A stretch of 27,292 nt of DNA, from NCBI GenBank assembly GCA_002254285.1, contig NIUZ01000015.1, positions 1-27,292 of the forward strand, written 5' to 3'. Positions 7,598-14,880 of the stretch are shown in pieces. Made by a program: the position numbers and the translations under genes. A model generated the notes under the pieces. The model was not told where the DNA came from, searched no databases, and was given only the letters and a program-made list of their open reading frames with translations. The first letter of the stretch is position 1; each line of letters begins with the position of its first letter. The stretch comes from Bacteroidetes bacterium 4572_112. Lineage in GTDB: Bacteria > Bacteroidota > Bacteroidia > Bacteroidales > UBA1556.

Positions 7598-8320
7598 TTA
7601 TTTCTTTAAATTCAGATAATATGGATTCAGCTTATAAAAAGCGTGCTCATATCTTGATTTGCAATCTCTAATATCTCCTTCTAATCTTAGCTCAGTTTTA
7701 ACTCCTAAATTGTAAATTGCTTTACCTTTCGCCATGCTCTCTAATTTTAGAATTGCTTTTGGCGATAATTGATATAAGGTTTCTAAGATTGTGCATTGCT
7801 CTGCTTTTTCATGCTAAATATCCCATTCTATTGCTTGCTGTCCTTTCAATATATTATCTGAAAGATAAACCTCTTTCAGTAAAGTAAAAGCATAATTTAG
7901 CACAAGATGTGCAGCTTTATTTCCAAAGCAAATCACCTCCTTATTCCTGACAATAAATGCTCGGATAAATAAATTATCAAAATATGAAAATCGCTATGCA
8001 ACAACTGCTGCAACGCCTATTGCATTTATTTCATGTCCTAGTTTTTTTCTCTCATCATCAAACCAAAGATAAAAATCACGTACCTGACTTATGGTCTTAT
8101 ATTTTAGATTTCCATTCTCAATCGACAGATTGTATTTATTGGCTTTTTGCCAAGTTTCTGTATTTTTATTTCTGTCTTTCTCTAACCAACAACCATCTTT
8201 AAGAACATCAAAACCCGTAGTTTTACTATACTCACTAATATTTTTCCATTCCTGCGAAAAAACAAATTGAGTGCTTAAAAAACCAAGAAATAGTATAGTA
8301 ATGTAGATTAATTTCTTCAT
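7598..8320 (-). pseudogene. Exported protein gene interrupted by two in-frame TAG codons
   Basis: The open start encodes 108 residues with a Sec signal peptide (MKKLIYITILFLGFLSTQFVFSQ) and stops at TAG (7994-7996). The same frame then stays open for 59 codons (beginning RFSYFDNLFIRAFIVRNKEV), meets a second TAG (7814-7816), and runs a further 71 codons to TAA (7598-7600). The tail reads like real protein, with SPKAILKLESMAKGKAIYNL and YEHAFYKLNPYYLNLKK. There are no frameshifts. Full length would be about 240 residues. The simplest reading is a recently decayed gene whose CAG or AAG codons became TAG. TAG is used as an ordinary stop elsewhere in the window (for example at 13663, 14785 and 20006), so code reassignment is unlikely. 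The promoter is intact. I do not recognise the family. A truncated 108-residue product is possible. Confidence 0.75.
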
Positions 8321-8355
8321 GAAATTTTAATTCATTTGATTAATTTTATCAATCC

Positions 8356-8389
8356 CAAATTTAATTAATTAATCGGTTATGATGACAAA
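8356..8389 (-). promoter_or_regulatory. Predicted promoter of the interrupted gene
   Basis: The minus strand has TTTG (8386-8389) then, after 22 bases, TAAATTTG (8356-8363), a good match to the Bacteroidota -33/-7 promoter. It lies 36 bases before the ATG at 8318-8320. The promoter looks intact although the gene is broken. Confidence 0.5.
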
Positions 8390-8442
8390 AGCTATAACTA
8401 ATTTTATATAATTATTCTACCCCCTTACTGTCATTGAAAATA

Positions 8443-8478
8443 CAAAAAAAAGCCCTCAGTATTACACCAAGGGCTTTT
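8443..8478 (-). terminator. Intrinsic terminator of glyA
   Basis: On the minus strand AAAAGCCCT and AGGGCTTTT form a nine-base-pair stem with a 13-base loop, followed by eight T residues. It lies 24 bases after the glyA stop codon. Confidence 0.9.
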
Positions 8479-8501
8479 CAAAATATTATGTTTTATGTAA
8501 A

Positions 8502-9782
8502 TTAGTACGCAAACATAGAGAATGGGTTCATATACTCATTCACCTGACCACGAACAGCTTTAATAACTTCTTCACTTTCTACATTAGAAATCACTTTATC
8601 AATCATTTCTACTATTGGGCGCATATGCTCTTCTTTCATACCACGAGTGGTGATAGCGTTAGTACCAACTCTTAAACCTGAAGTTTGGAATGGTGAACGG
8701 CTATCAAAAGGAACCATATTTTTGTTGATAGTAATATCGGCTTGTACCAATACATTTTCTACTACTTTACCTGTAATTTCAGGGAACTTAGGACGAAGGT
8801 CGATAAGCATACTGTGGTTATCAGTACCATCAGAAATAACTTTATAACCCATTTCCATAAATGCCTCAGCCATTACTCTAGCATTCTTTTGCATTTGAAT
8901 AGCGTAATCCATATATGAGTCAGTTAAAGCTTCGCCAAAGGCAACAGCTTTAGCAGCAATAATATGCTCAAGAGGACCACCTTGTTGTCCTGGGAATACA
9001 GCAAAATTAAGAACTGCCGACATCATTTTAGTAGCGCCTTTAGGAGTTTTAATTCCGAAAGGATTTTCGAAATCTTTACCCATAAGGATCATACCACCAC
9101 GAGGACCCCTAAGGGTTTTGTGAGTAGTAGTAGTACAGATATGACAATGGTGCATAGGGTCGTTCAACAGACCTTTGGCAATAAGCCCAGCAGGGTGAGC
9201 AATATCAGCCATAAGAATAGCGCCTACTTTATCCGCGATTTGGCGCATACGAGCAAAATCCCAATCACGAGAGTAAGCAGAAGCTCCTGCAACAATCATT
9301 TTTGGCTTATGCTCAAGAGCAAGTTTTTCCATCTCGTCGTAATCAACAGTACCAGTTTCTTCCTTTACGTGGTATGCCACAGGATTATAGTTGATTCCCG
9401 AAAGATTTACTGGCGAACCATGAGAAAGGTGACCACCATGAGATAGGTCTAAGCCCATAAAGGTATCGCCTGGCTTAAGTACAGCAAAGAAAACAGCTGC
9501 ATTAGCTTGTGCACCAGAGTGAGGCTGTACGTTTGCATATTCGGCACCAAATAATGCCTTAGCTCTATCAATTGCCAATTGCTCAGTTTGGTCTACAATC
9601 TGACAACCGCCATAATATCTCTTACCTGGGTATCCTTCGGCATATTTGTTTGTCAATACCGAACCCATAGCTTCTAAAACCTGCTCACTAACAAAGTTCT
9701 CACTTGCAATAAGCTCTATACCATGTAGCTGACGTAATCTCTCGTCCTCAATTAGGTCAAAAATTTGCTGATCTCTTTCCAT
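8502..9782 (-). CDS. glyA: Serine hydroxymethyltransferase
   Basis: The 426-residue length is typical of the bacterial enzyme, a cytoplasmic PLP-dependent enzyme. It converts serine and tetrahydrofolate to glycine and 5,10-methylene-THF, the main source of one-carbon units. Motifs visible in order are ELIASENF (about 23-30), NKYAEGYPGKRYYGG (about 45-59) with the substrate-binding YAEGYPG region, PHSGAQAN (about 87-94), and DIAHPAGLIA (about 193-202). The PLP lysine motif TTTTHKTLRGPRGG has K222 as the Schiff-base lysine. FPGQQGGP (about 263-270) and the C-terminal GLRVGTNAITTRG complete the family pattern. The ATG at 9780-9782 opens directly with a conserved N-terminus. The gene is monocistronic with its own terminator. 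A -7-like box is at 9842-9849, and the heptamer array begins 133 bases upstream of the start codon. Confidence 0.98.
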   Translation of the reverse strand: MERDQQIFDLIEDERLRQLHGIELIASENFVSEQVLEAMGSVLTNKYAEGYPGKRYYGGCQIVDQTEQLAIDRAKALFGAEYANVQPHSGAQANAAVFFAVLKPGDTFMGLDLSHGGHLSHGSPVNLSGINYNPVAYHVKEETGTVDYDEMEKLALEHKPKMIVAGASAYSRDWDFARMRQIADKVGAILMADIAHPAGLIAKGLLNDPMHHCHICTTTTHKTLRGPRGGMILMGKDFENPFGIKTPKGATKMMSAVLNFAVFPGQQGGPLEHIIAAKAVAFGEALTDSYMDYAIQMQKNARVMAEAFMEMGYKVISDGTDNHSMLIDLRPKFPEITGKVVENVLVQADITINKNMVPFDSRSPFQTSGLRVGTNAITTRGMKEEHMRPIVEMIDKVISNVESEEVIKAVRGQVNEYMNPFSMFAY

Positions 9783-9841
9783 TATTTATATATTTATTAT
9801 TGTGTTTTTCTTGTAAAATTTTCAATTTTCAATTAAGAATG

Positions 9842-9849
9842 CAAATCTA
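9842..9849 (-). promoter_or_regulatory. Possible -7 element of glyA
   Basis: The minus strand reads TAGATTTG (TAnnTTTG) 60 bases before the glyA ATG. A TTTG at 9878-9881 exists but the spacing of 28 bases is longer than usual. Confidence 0.4.
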
Positions 9850-9914
9850 ATAATAATTTCATGACTCTAGTATGTATCAAAAGTTAATTAAGATTATTAA
9901 AGATTGATTTTTCG

Positions 9915-10103
9915 CAGTTGGCAATCGGCAGTACTCAGTACTCAGTCGGCAGTTGGCAGTTGGCAGTCGGCAGTCGGCAGTACTCAGTACTCAGTCGACA
10001 GTTGGCAGTACTCAGTACTCAGTACTCAGTCGGCAGTTGGCAGTAGACTGAAGACTGAAGACTGTAGACTGTAGACTGTAGACTGAAGACTGAAGACTGA
10101 GAA
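9915..10103. repeat. Phased heptanucleotide repeat array that changes orientation
   Basis: At least 26 contiguous seven-base units run without any insertion or deletion, plus a degenerate last unit. From 9915 to 10047 there are 19 units of the form CAGTnnn: seven CAGTACT, five CAGTTGG, four CAGTCGG and single CAGTCGA, CAGTAGA and CAATCGG. From 10048 the units become CTGAAGA or CTGTAGA, whose reverse complements are CAGTCTT and CAGTCTA phases, so the core appears in the opposite orientation. The switch is at CAGTAGACTG (10041-10050). The block CAGTACT(2-3)-CAGTCGG/A-CAGTTGG occurs three times. It fills most of the gap between divergent glyA and the OstA-like gene. CTGAAGA is also the unit at 3771-3812. 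No start codon or protein pattern is associated. Confidence 0.95.
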
Positions 10104-10134
10104 AATAATCTAACAATTCAATACTTTAAAGCAT

Positions 10135-10142
10135 TATCTTTG
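10135..10142 (+). promoter_or_regulatory. Possible -7 element of the OstA-like gene
   Basis: TATCTTTG followed by CA matches the TAnnTTTG pattern seen before other genes here (compare 20515-20522). It predicts a transcript starting near 10149, leaving almost no leader before the coding frame. No -33 partner. Confidence 0.4.
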
Positions 10143-10153
10143 CAACCTTATTG

Positions 10154-10225
10154 ATGAAATTTTGCTCTATATATGCAATAACATCAAAGTTGGTAATGTT
10201 AGGATTGTTGACCGTCAGAAAATGA
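10154..10225 (+). CDS. Possible 23-residue leader peptide overlapping the OstA-like ATG
   Basis: ATG at 10154 opens a 23-codon frame (MKFCSIYAITSKLVMLGLLT then VRK) ending at TGA 10223-10225, which overlaps the first in-frame ATG of the OstA-like gene (10222) as ATGA. It is mildly hydrophobic. It could be a coupling peptide, a remnant signal sequence in the wrong frame, or chance. Confidence 0.2.
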   Translation: MKFCSIYAITSKLVMLGLLTVRK

Positions 10226-11493
10226 CAATCTATGGCGACTCCATGCATTATATTGGTAATCGTAGCCTTGCAAAAATCAGGCATAATGTACGTATGATTG
10301 ATAAGGATATGACTCTTTATACCGATCATCTCGACTATTTTACAAAAGCAAAAAAAGCCATGTATTTCAATGGTGGAAAGATTGTAGATAAAGAGAATAC
10401 TCTTACCTCAGACTTAGGATATTATTTTAGCAAATCGCAGGCATATCACTTTCGTAGAAATGTGGTATTGGTGAATCCTGACTATATAATGTACTCCGAT
10501 ACACTGAGCTTTAAAAGCCCAATAAGTACCGCTTTTTTTAATGGACCAACAACAATTGTTAGTGACGAAAACTCTATTTACTGTAAGCAAGGTTGGTATA
10601 ATACCGATAATAATACTGCTAGTTTCAATAACCAAGCATTACTACAAAACGATAATCAGAAACTATGGGCCGATAGTCTTTATTACGATAGAAATTTAGG
10701 CTTTGGGCAAGGATTTGAGAATGTATTATTATACGATTCTATAAAAAATATCTATGTTAGCGGAAACTATGCTGAGCATTATGAAAATGGTGGAATGTCG
10801 TTTTTTACTGACCATAGTCAAGCAATATTAATTGATGAAGAGGGCGACTCCTTATACATTCATGGCGACACATTAATGCTTGAAACCGACACAAGTCAAC
10901 AAGCAAAAACAATATACGTTTTCAATCATACACAGTTCTTTAAGAATAACTTACAGGGCAAATGTGATTCCTTGGTTTATTATCTGCAAGATTCAATGCT
11001 TACCATGTATTCAAACCCATTAATTTGGGGCGAAGGGAGTCAGATTTCAGGAAAGAAAGTCCGCGTATATATGTCTAATGGCGATATTAATAAGATATAT
11101 ATCGACACCAACTCATTTGTATTGCAGCACGATAGTTTGGAGTATTACAATCAAATATCAGGGCGAAATATGTTGGTACATTTCAAGGATGGCACAATGA
11201 ACTATGTTGATGTTTTTGAAAACTCACAAAGCATATATTTTGTAAGAGAAGAAGACAGCACCTTATCGGGTGTAAATATGGGTGCATCAAGCGATATGCG
11301 TATTGAATTTATCCCTGGTGGGGTTAGCAATATTGTATATCTTAATAGAGTAAAATCAAGTTTAAATCCGGTGGATAAGCTATCGAAAAGAGCGCTTTAT
11401 TTAAGAGGATTTAAATCGTATTTATATTGGCGACCACGATCCAAAGAGGAAATCTTTATTTGGGAGCCAGACAAAAGTTTAAGAGATAAATAA
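10162..11493 (+). CDS. OstA/LptA-like protein, lacking the usual N-terminus
   Basis: Homologous to the OstA-like proteins of Bacteroidota, beta-jellyroll proteins related to LptA/LptD that are thought to handle lipopolysaccharide in the periplasm. Repeated motifs support this: GNVRIVD, YGDSMHYIGN, MYFNGGKIVDKENTLTS, NPDYIMYSDTLSF, FNGPTTIVS, YIHGDTLML and NPLIWGEGSQISG. The C-terminus LYWRPRSKEEIFIWE is also family-like. Oddly, the frame opens inside a jellyroll repeat. An in-frame stop at 10111 precedes it and no ATG occurs until 10222 (residue 21), so the start given is a TTG at 10162. The signal peptide and about 60-80 leading residues seen in relatives are absent, so the product as encoded would not be exported. 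It may be a truncated gene or a pseudogene, or have an unusual start. The heptamer array ends about 60 bases upstream. The C10 peptidase gene follows. Confidence 0.75.
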   Translation: MLYICNNIKVGNVRIVDRQKMTIYGDSMHYIGNRSLAKIRHNVRMIDKDMTLYTDHLDYFTKAKKAMYFNGGKIVDKENTLTSDLGYYFSKSQAYHFRRNVVLVNPDYIMYSDTLSFKSPISTAFFNGPTTIVSDENSIYCKQGWYNTDNNTASFNNQALLQNDNQKLWADSLYYDRNLGFGQGFENVLLYDSIKNIYVSGNYAEHYENGGMSFFTDHSQAILIDEEGDSLYIHGDTLMLETDTSQQAKTIYVFNHTQFFKNNLQGKCDSLVYYLQDSMLTMYSNPLIWGEGSQISGKKVRVYMSNGDINKIYIDTNSFVLQHDSLEYYNQISGRNMLVHFKDGTMNYVDVFENSQSIYFVREEDSTLSGVNMGASSDMRIEFIPGGVSNIVYLNRVKSSLNPVDKLSKRALYLRGFKSYLYWRPRSKEEIFIWEPDKSLRDK

Positions 11494-11560
11494 TACAGTT
11501 TAGTACTACTAAGCAGTGCTATATTGCACAATAAAACAGAGATTAATAAAGCATAATTAT

Positions 11561-13663
11561 ATGATAAGATTTTTAGCATTAGTTTGGATATTTATATCAA
11601 TATCTTTAGTTTCTTTTTCGGCAATTATTACAAAGCAGAGTGCCGAAAGAGCAGCTTTAAATTACATAAAAGCATATTATCAGCAAAAGAAAAATTCTGA
11701 AGAGAATATACTTATTGCCAACACAATAGAGAAAGCATATAATGGTTCTATTGTGTATTATACAGTAGTTTTTAGCAATGGTAGCTTTGTACATATTGCT
11801 GCCGACGATGCCGCCTACCCTATTTTGGGATATGGTACTGAAGATAGAATAAACACCGAGGTAAATGCCGCTAATTACAATAATTGGATGCTGCAATATG
11901 CCAAAGCTATTGACGAAATTAGAACAAAGAACCTACAAGCAGGTTCCGAAATTCACGATATGTGGTTGAGCTTACTAAATGAGAATAAGAGTATTTTCTT
12001 CGGCACTAAATCTGTAAGCCCATTATTGCTAAGCAAGTGGAATCAAGACAGTCCATATAATGCCGAATGCCCAGTGGATGCAATGGGACCTGGAGGCAAA
12101 GTATATGCTGGCTGTGTAGCTGTGGCAATGGCGCAAATAATGTATTACTATCGCTATCCGGCTACTGGTACAGGAAGTCACTCCTATTATGCCACAGACT
12201 ACGGCACACAAACAGCAAACTTTGGAAACACCAACTATCAATGGAATTTGATGCAAAATAAAATGCCTGTTGGTGGCAATTTTGAAATAGCACAACTACT
12301 ACAGCATCTTGGTATAAGTGTAGAAATGATGTATTCGGCAGGTGGTTCGGGAGCATTTTCTTGGGACGCAGCTACAGCATTGAAGACTAACTTTGGTTAC
12401 CAAAGCTCATTATCATACCAGAGCAAGAGTAACTATACACAAACACAGTGGAATAATAAGATAATAGCTAGTATTGATGCTAACATACCATTGTATTATG
12501 ATGGACGCGACAGCCAAGGAAACTCAGGCCATGCATTTAATTTGGATGGTTACGAGGGTAGCGATCATTTTCATTTCAACTGGGGTTGGGGCGGAGCATA
12601 TAATGGCTTTTACTACTTATCGGCAATGAACCCTAATGGAGGTGATTTCTCATATAATAATGCTGCAATTTTTGATATTTATCCTGCAAATAATTATCCA
12701 CAATACTGTAATGCAACTTCGCAAACACTAACAGCATTGCAAGGCACTTTTACGGATGGTAGTGGACCTAGTAATTATCAGTCAAACGCGAATTGCGAGT
12801 GGTTGATTCAGCCAAATCAAGGGATTGAGAAAATAAAATTAGAATTTGATAGGTTCAGTCTTTCAACAGATGATACATTATTTATTTACGACGGAAGTAA
12901 TAATACAGCACCTGTTATAGCAAAGCTTACAGGAGGAATTTTACCATCAGATATTATCTCTAGCAATAGCAGTGTATATCTAAACTTAGTTTCTTCGGCA
13001 TCAAATGAAGATGAAGGGTTTTCAATTTCTTATAAATCAATTTTCCCAGTATATTGTAATGGCACAAAAGTACTAAACGATAGCATAGGAGTATTAACTG
13101 ATGGCTCGGCAAGCAATAATTATAATAATAACACATTCTGTAAATGGTTTATCGATCCTGCGAATGGGTTTCCAATAAAGCTAATTTTCGACAACTTTGA
13201 CACCGAGCAGTCTGTGGATAAAGTGAAAATTTATGACCCCTCCACTACACCATCACAATTATTGGGTGTTTTTTCTGGAAACAACTTACCTCCGTCAATA
13301 GTTTCACCAAGTGGCAAAATGTTCATTACATTTACTTCAAATGCTCAACAAAGCTATAATGGTTGGACAGCACATTATATTACTGGGCCAAGTGTGGGCA
13401 TAAATTCTACCTCAAAATCAGATTCTTATAATATATTCCCTAATCCGGCTCATAACACTATTAATATTACTAACAGTGAAGCCAAAAAAATTACTGATAT
13501 AAGTCTATATACTATTGATGGGAAAATAATTAAAAGCTATAATACATCAGATTTCAACAAAACATCAATAATAATAAACATAAACGATTTGCCTAAAGGA
13601 ATATTTTTTGTTAAAATCACCGATAATAGTGGGTCATATAACCACAAAATAGTGAAATTATAG
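11561..13663 (+). CDS. Secreted C10 (streptopain-like) cysteine peptidase with CUB-like domains and T9SS sorting domain
   Basis: This is a 700-residue protein when started at ATG 11561, which gives a proper signal peptide (MIRFLALVWIFISISLVSFS); an upstream GTG at 11516 would put 15 polar residues before it. Domains in order: propeptide (about 22-150); C10 catalytic domain (about 150-375), with nucleophile C185 in AGCVAVAMAQ and base H324 in SGHAFNLDGY, followed by NWGWGGAYNGFYY; two CUB-like domains (about 383-493 and 499-607), each starting at a Cys and with internal paired Cys; and a type A T9SS C-terminal domain (about 620-700), with FPNPAHNTINI, DISLYTIDGKII, LPKGIFFVKI and a final KIVKL. 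It should be exported through Sec, then T9SS, and be surface-attached or released. The gap of 67 bases after the OstA-like gene holds no promoter that I can see. Confidence 0.93.
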   Translation: MIRFLALVWIFISISLVSFSAIITKQSAERAALNYIKAYYQQKKNSEENILIANTIEKAYNGSIVYYTVVFSNGSFVHIAADDAAYPILGYGTEDRINTEVNAANYNNWMLQYAKAIDEIRTKNLQAGSEIHDMWLSLLNENKSIFFGTKSVSPLLLSKWNQDSPYNAECPVDAMGPGGKVYAGCVAVAMAQIMYYYRYPATGTGSHSYYATDYGTQTANFGNTNYQWNLMQNKMPVGGNFEIAQLLQHLGISVEMMYSAGGSGAFSWDAATALKTNFGYQSSLSYQSKSNYTQTQWNNKIIASIDANIPLYYDGRDSQGNSGHAFNLDGYEGSDHFHFNWGWGGAYNGFYYLSAMNPNGGDFSYNNAAIFDIYPANNYPQYCNATSQTLTALQGTFTDGSGPSNYQSNANCEWLIQPNQGIEKIKLEFDRFSLSTDDTLFIYDGSNNTAPVIAKLTGGILPSDIISSNSSVYLNLVSSASNEDEGFSISYKSIFPVYCNGTKVLNDSIGVLTDGSASNNYNNNTFCKWFIDPANGFPIKLIFDNFDTEQSVDKVKIYDPSTTPSQLLGVFSGNNLPPSIVSPSGKMFITFTSNAQQSYNGWTAHYITGPSVGINSTSKSDSYNIFPNPAHNTINITNSEAKKITDISLYTIDGKIIKSYNTSDFNKTSIIININDLPKGIFFVKITDNSGSYNHKIVKL

Positions 13664-13736
13664 CATATAGGGTAGCGCAAAGCGTTAACATTATTATTAT
13701 CAAAAGCAGATAATATATATTGTCAAATTCAAACTC

Positions 13737-13784
13737 AAAATACTGATTATCTTAAGTTTAAATACATATTATAATCAGTATTTT
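13737..13784 (+). terminator. Hairpin downstream of the C10 peptidase gene
   Basis: A perfect 14-base-pair stem (AAAATACTGATTAT / ATAATCAGTATTTT) with a 20-base loop lies about 75 bases after the stop. It is AT-rich with only a short T tract, so termination is likely but not certain. Confidence 0.6.
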
Positions 13785-13893
13785 ATATCTCATCGGTAAT
13801 AATAATTCCCTAAAAAAATAATTCAAAAAAAACCTATAAGAATTTTTAACATATTTCACTAAAAATTATAAATTCTATAAAAATAAAATATCC

Positions 13894-13901
13894 TACTTTT
13901 G
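13894..13901 (+). promoter_or_regulatory. Probable -7 element of the MscS gene
   Basis: TACTTTTG (TAnnTTTG) followed by TATC lies 56 bases before the ATG at 13958, after the preceding hairpin. The upstream region is A/T-rich with no clear -33 TTTG. Confidence 0.45.
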
Positions 13902-13957
13902 TATCGTATTAAATAATAACATCATAGATTAATAAATTAGAATTTTTTTTAAATAGT

Positions 13958-14785
13958 ATGGAAGACGTAGACAAGTATTCTGGTCATGCGATTGAATTTG
14001 TAATGAATTATGGTCCAAAATTAATTGGAGCAATATTAGTCCTATTTATAGGATTAAAGATTGTAAAGATAGTTTCAAACACCACAAAACGAGTAATGAA
14101 TGCCAGAGGAATGGATGCATCATTGATTCCTTTCTTATCAGGCATTGTAAATATGCTACTAAAAACACTTTTAATGATAAGTGTAATGAGTATGATTGGC
14201 ATAGAAATGACATCATTTGTAGCTCTATTAGGAGCCGCGGGTTTGGCAGTAGGTATGGCTCTTTCAGGCACATTACAAAATTTTGCTGGTGGAGTAATGA
14301 TATTGATTTTCAAGCCTTATAAATCTGGCGACTTTATTGAAGCACAAGGTTATATGGGTGTTGTAAGTCATATCGACATTTTCAACACAATATTAATGAC
14401 TGTTGACAACAAAAAAATCATTTTACCAAACGGACCTTTATCAACTTCATCATTAACAAACTATTCAGCAGAAGCAACACGAAGAGTAGATTTCTCTTTC
14501 GGAATAGGTTATGGCGATGACATTGACCAAGCAAGGGATGTAATCATGCAAGAGATTGGTAAATTACCACAGATATTACGTGACGTAAAAGGCAAAGAGC
14601 CAATGGTAGTTGTTGGTGAGCTAGGTGATAGCTCAGTAAATCTTACAACTAGAGTTTGGGTAAATTCTGCAGACTATTGGGATGTAAATTTCGCCATGCT
14701 TGAAGGTGTAAAAAAGGCTTTTGATAAGAACAATATCAGTATTCCTTTCCCACAAACAGATGTACATTTATTTCAAGAAAAATAG
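13958..14785 (+). CDS. Small-conductance mechanosensitive channel, MscS family
   Basis: A 275-residue protein, close to the length of minimal MscS (about 286). MscS opens under membrane tension and releases solutes on hypo-osmotic shock, forming a homoheptamer in the inner membrane. Three hydrophobic segments lie at about 18-40, 57-80 and 86-115. The last is the pore helix, with the glycine/alanine-rich stretch GAAGLAVGMALSGTLQNFAG and the family-typical end FKPYKSGDFIEAQG. The cytoplasmic beta domain follows, with ILPNGPLSTSSLTNYS (about 155-170), and the C-terminal alpha/beta domain closes near NNISIPFPQTDVHL. The gene has its own -7 box and a hairpin downstream. The gene for a DUF3078 barrel follows and could be co-transcribed by read-through. 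Confidence 0.95.
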   Translation: MEDVDKYSGHAIEFVMNYGPKLIGAILVLFIGLKIVKIVSNTTKRVMNARGMDASLIPFLSGIVNMLLKTLLMISVMSMIGIEMTSFVALLGAAGLAVGMALSGTLQNFAGGVMILIFKPYKSGDFIEAQGYMGVVSHIDIFNTILMTVDNKKIILPNGPLSTSSLTNYSAEATRRVDFSFGIGYGDDIDQARDVIMQEIGKLPQILRDVKGKEPMVVVGELGDSSVNLTTRVWVNSADYWDVNFAMLEGVKKAFDKNNISIPFPQTDVHLFQEK

Positions 14786-14814
14786 CAGCAATTAATTGCT
14801 GAAATTAAAATATC

Positions 14815-14849
14815 AAGTTTCTATTCTAATTTATTTAGGATAGAAACTT
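14815..14849 (+). terminator. Terminator-like hairpin after the MscS gene
   Basis: A 15-base-pair stem (AAGTTTCTATTCTAA / TTAGGATAGAAACTT, one G-T pair) with a short TTTAT loop lies 30 bases after the stop codon. A perfect 16-base palindrome, CAGCAATTAATTGCTG, also begins immediately after the TAG (14786-14801). Confidence 0.7.
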
Positions 14850-14880
14850 TATCATTAAAAATTAACAACAAAATTACAGT

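Noticed and set aside
7598..8320. Recoded TAG (pyrrolysine or Gln) as an amino acid
   Set aside because: TAG is the normal stop for several intact genes here, for example at 13663, 14785 and 20006, so reassignment would disturb them. Decay is simpler.
8964..9446. 160-residue plus-strand open frame inside glyA
   Set aside because: It is the antisense shadow of a highly conserved gene with strong codon structure.
9915..10040. Repeat protein encoded by the heptamers
   Set aside because: The plus strand lacks stops over much of this stretch, but there is no start codon or ribosome context, and seven-base units only give a trivial periodic peptide.
9915..10103. CRISPR array
   Set aside because: Units are seven bases and directly contiguous with no spacers, and no cas genes are nearby.
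11516..11560. GTG start at 11516 for the C10 peptidase
   Set aside because: It puts 15 polar residues before a standard signal peptide that begins at ATG 11561.
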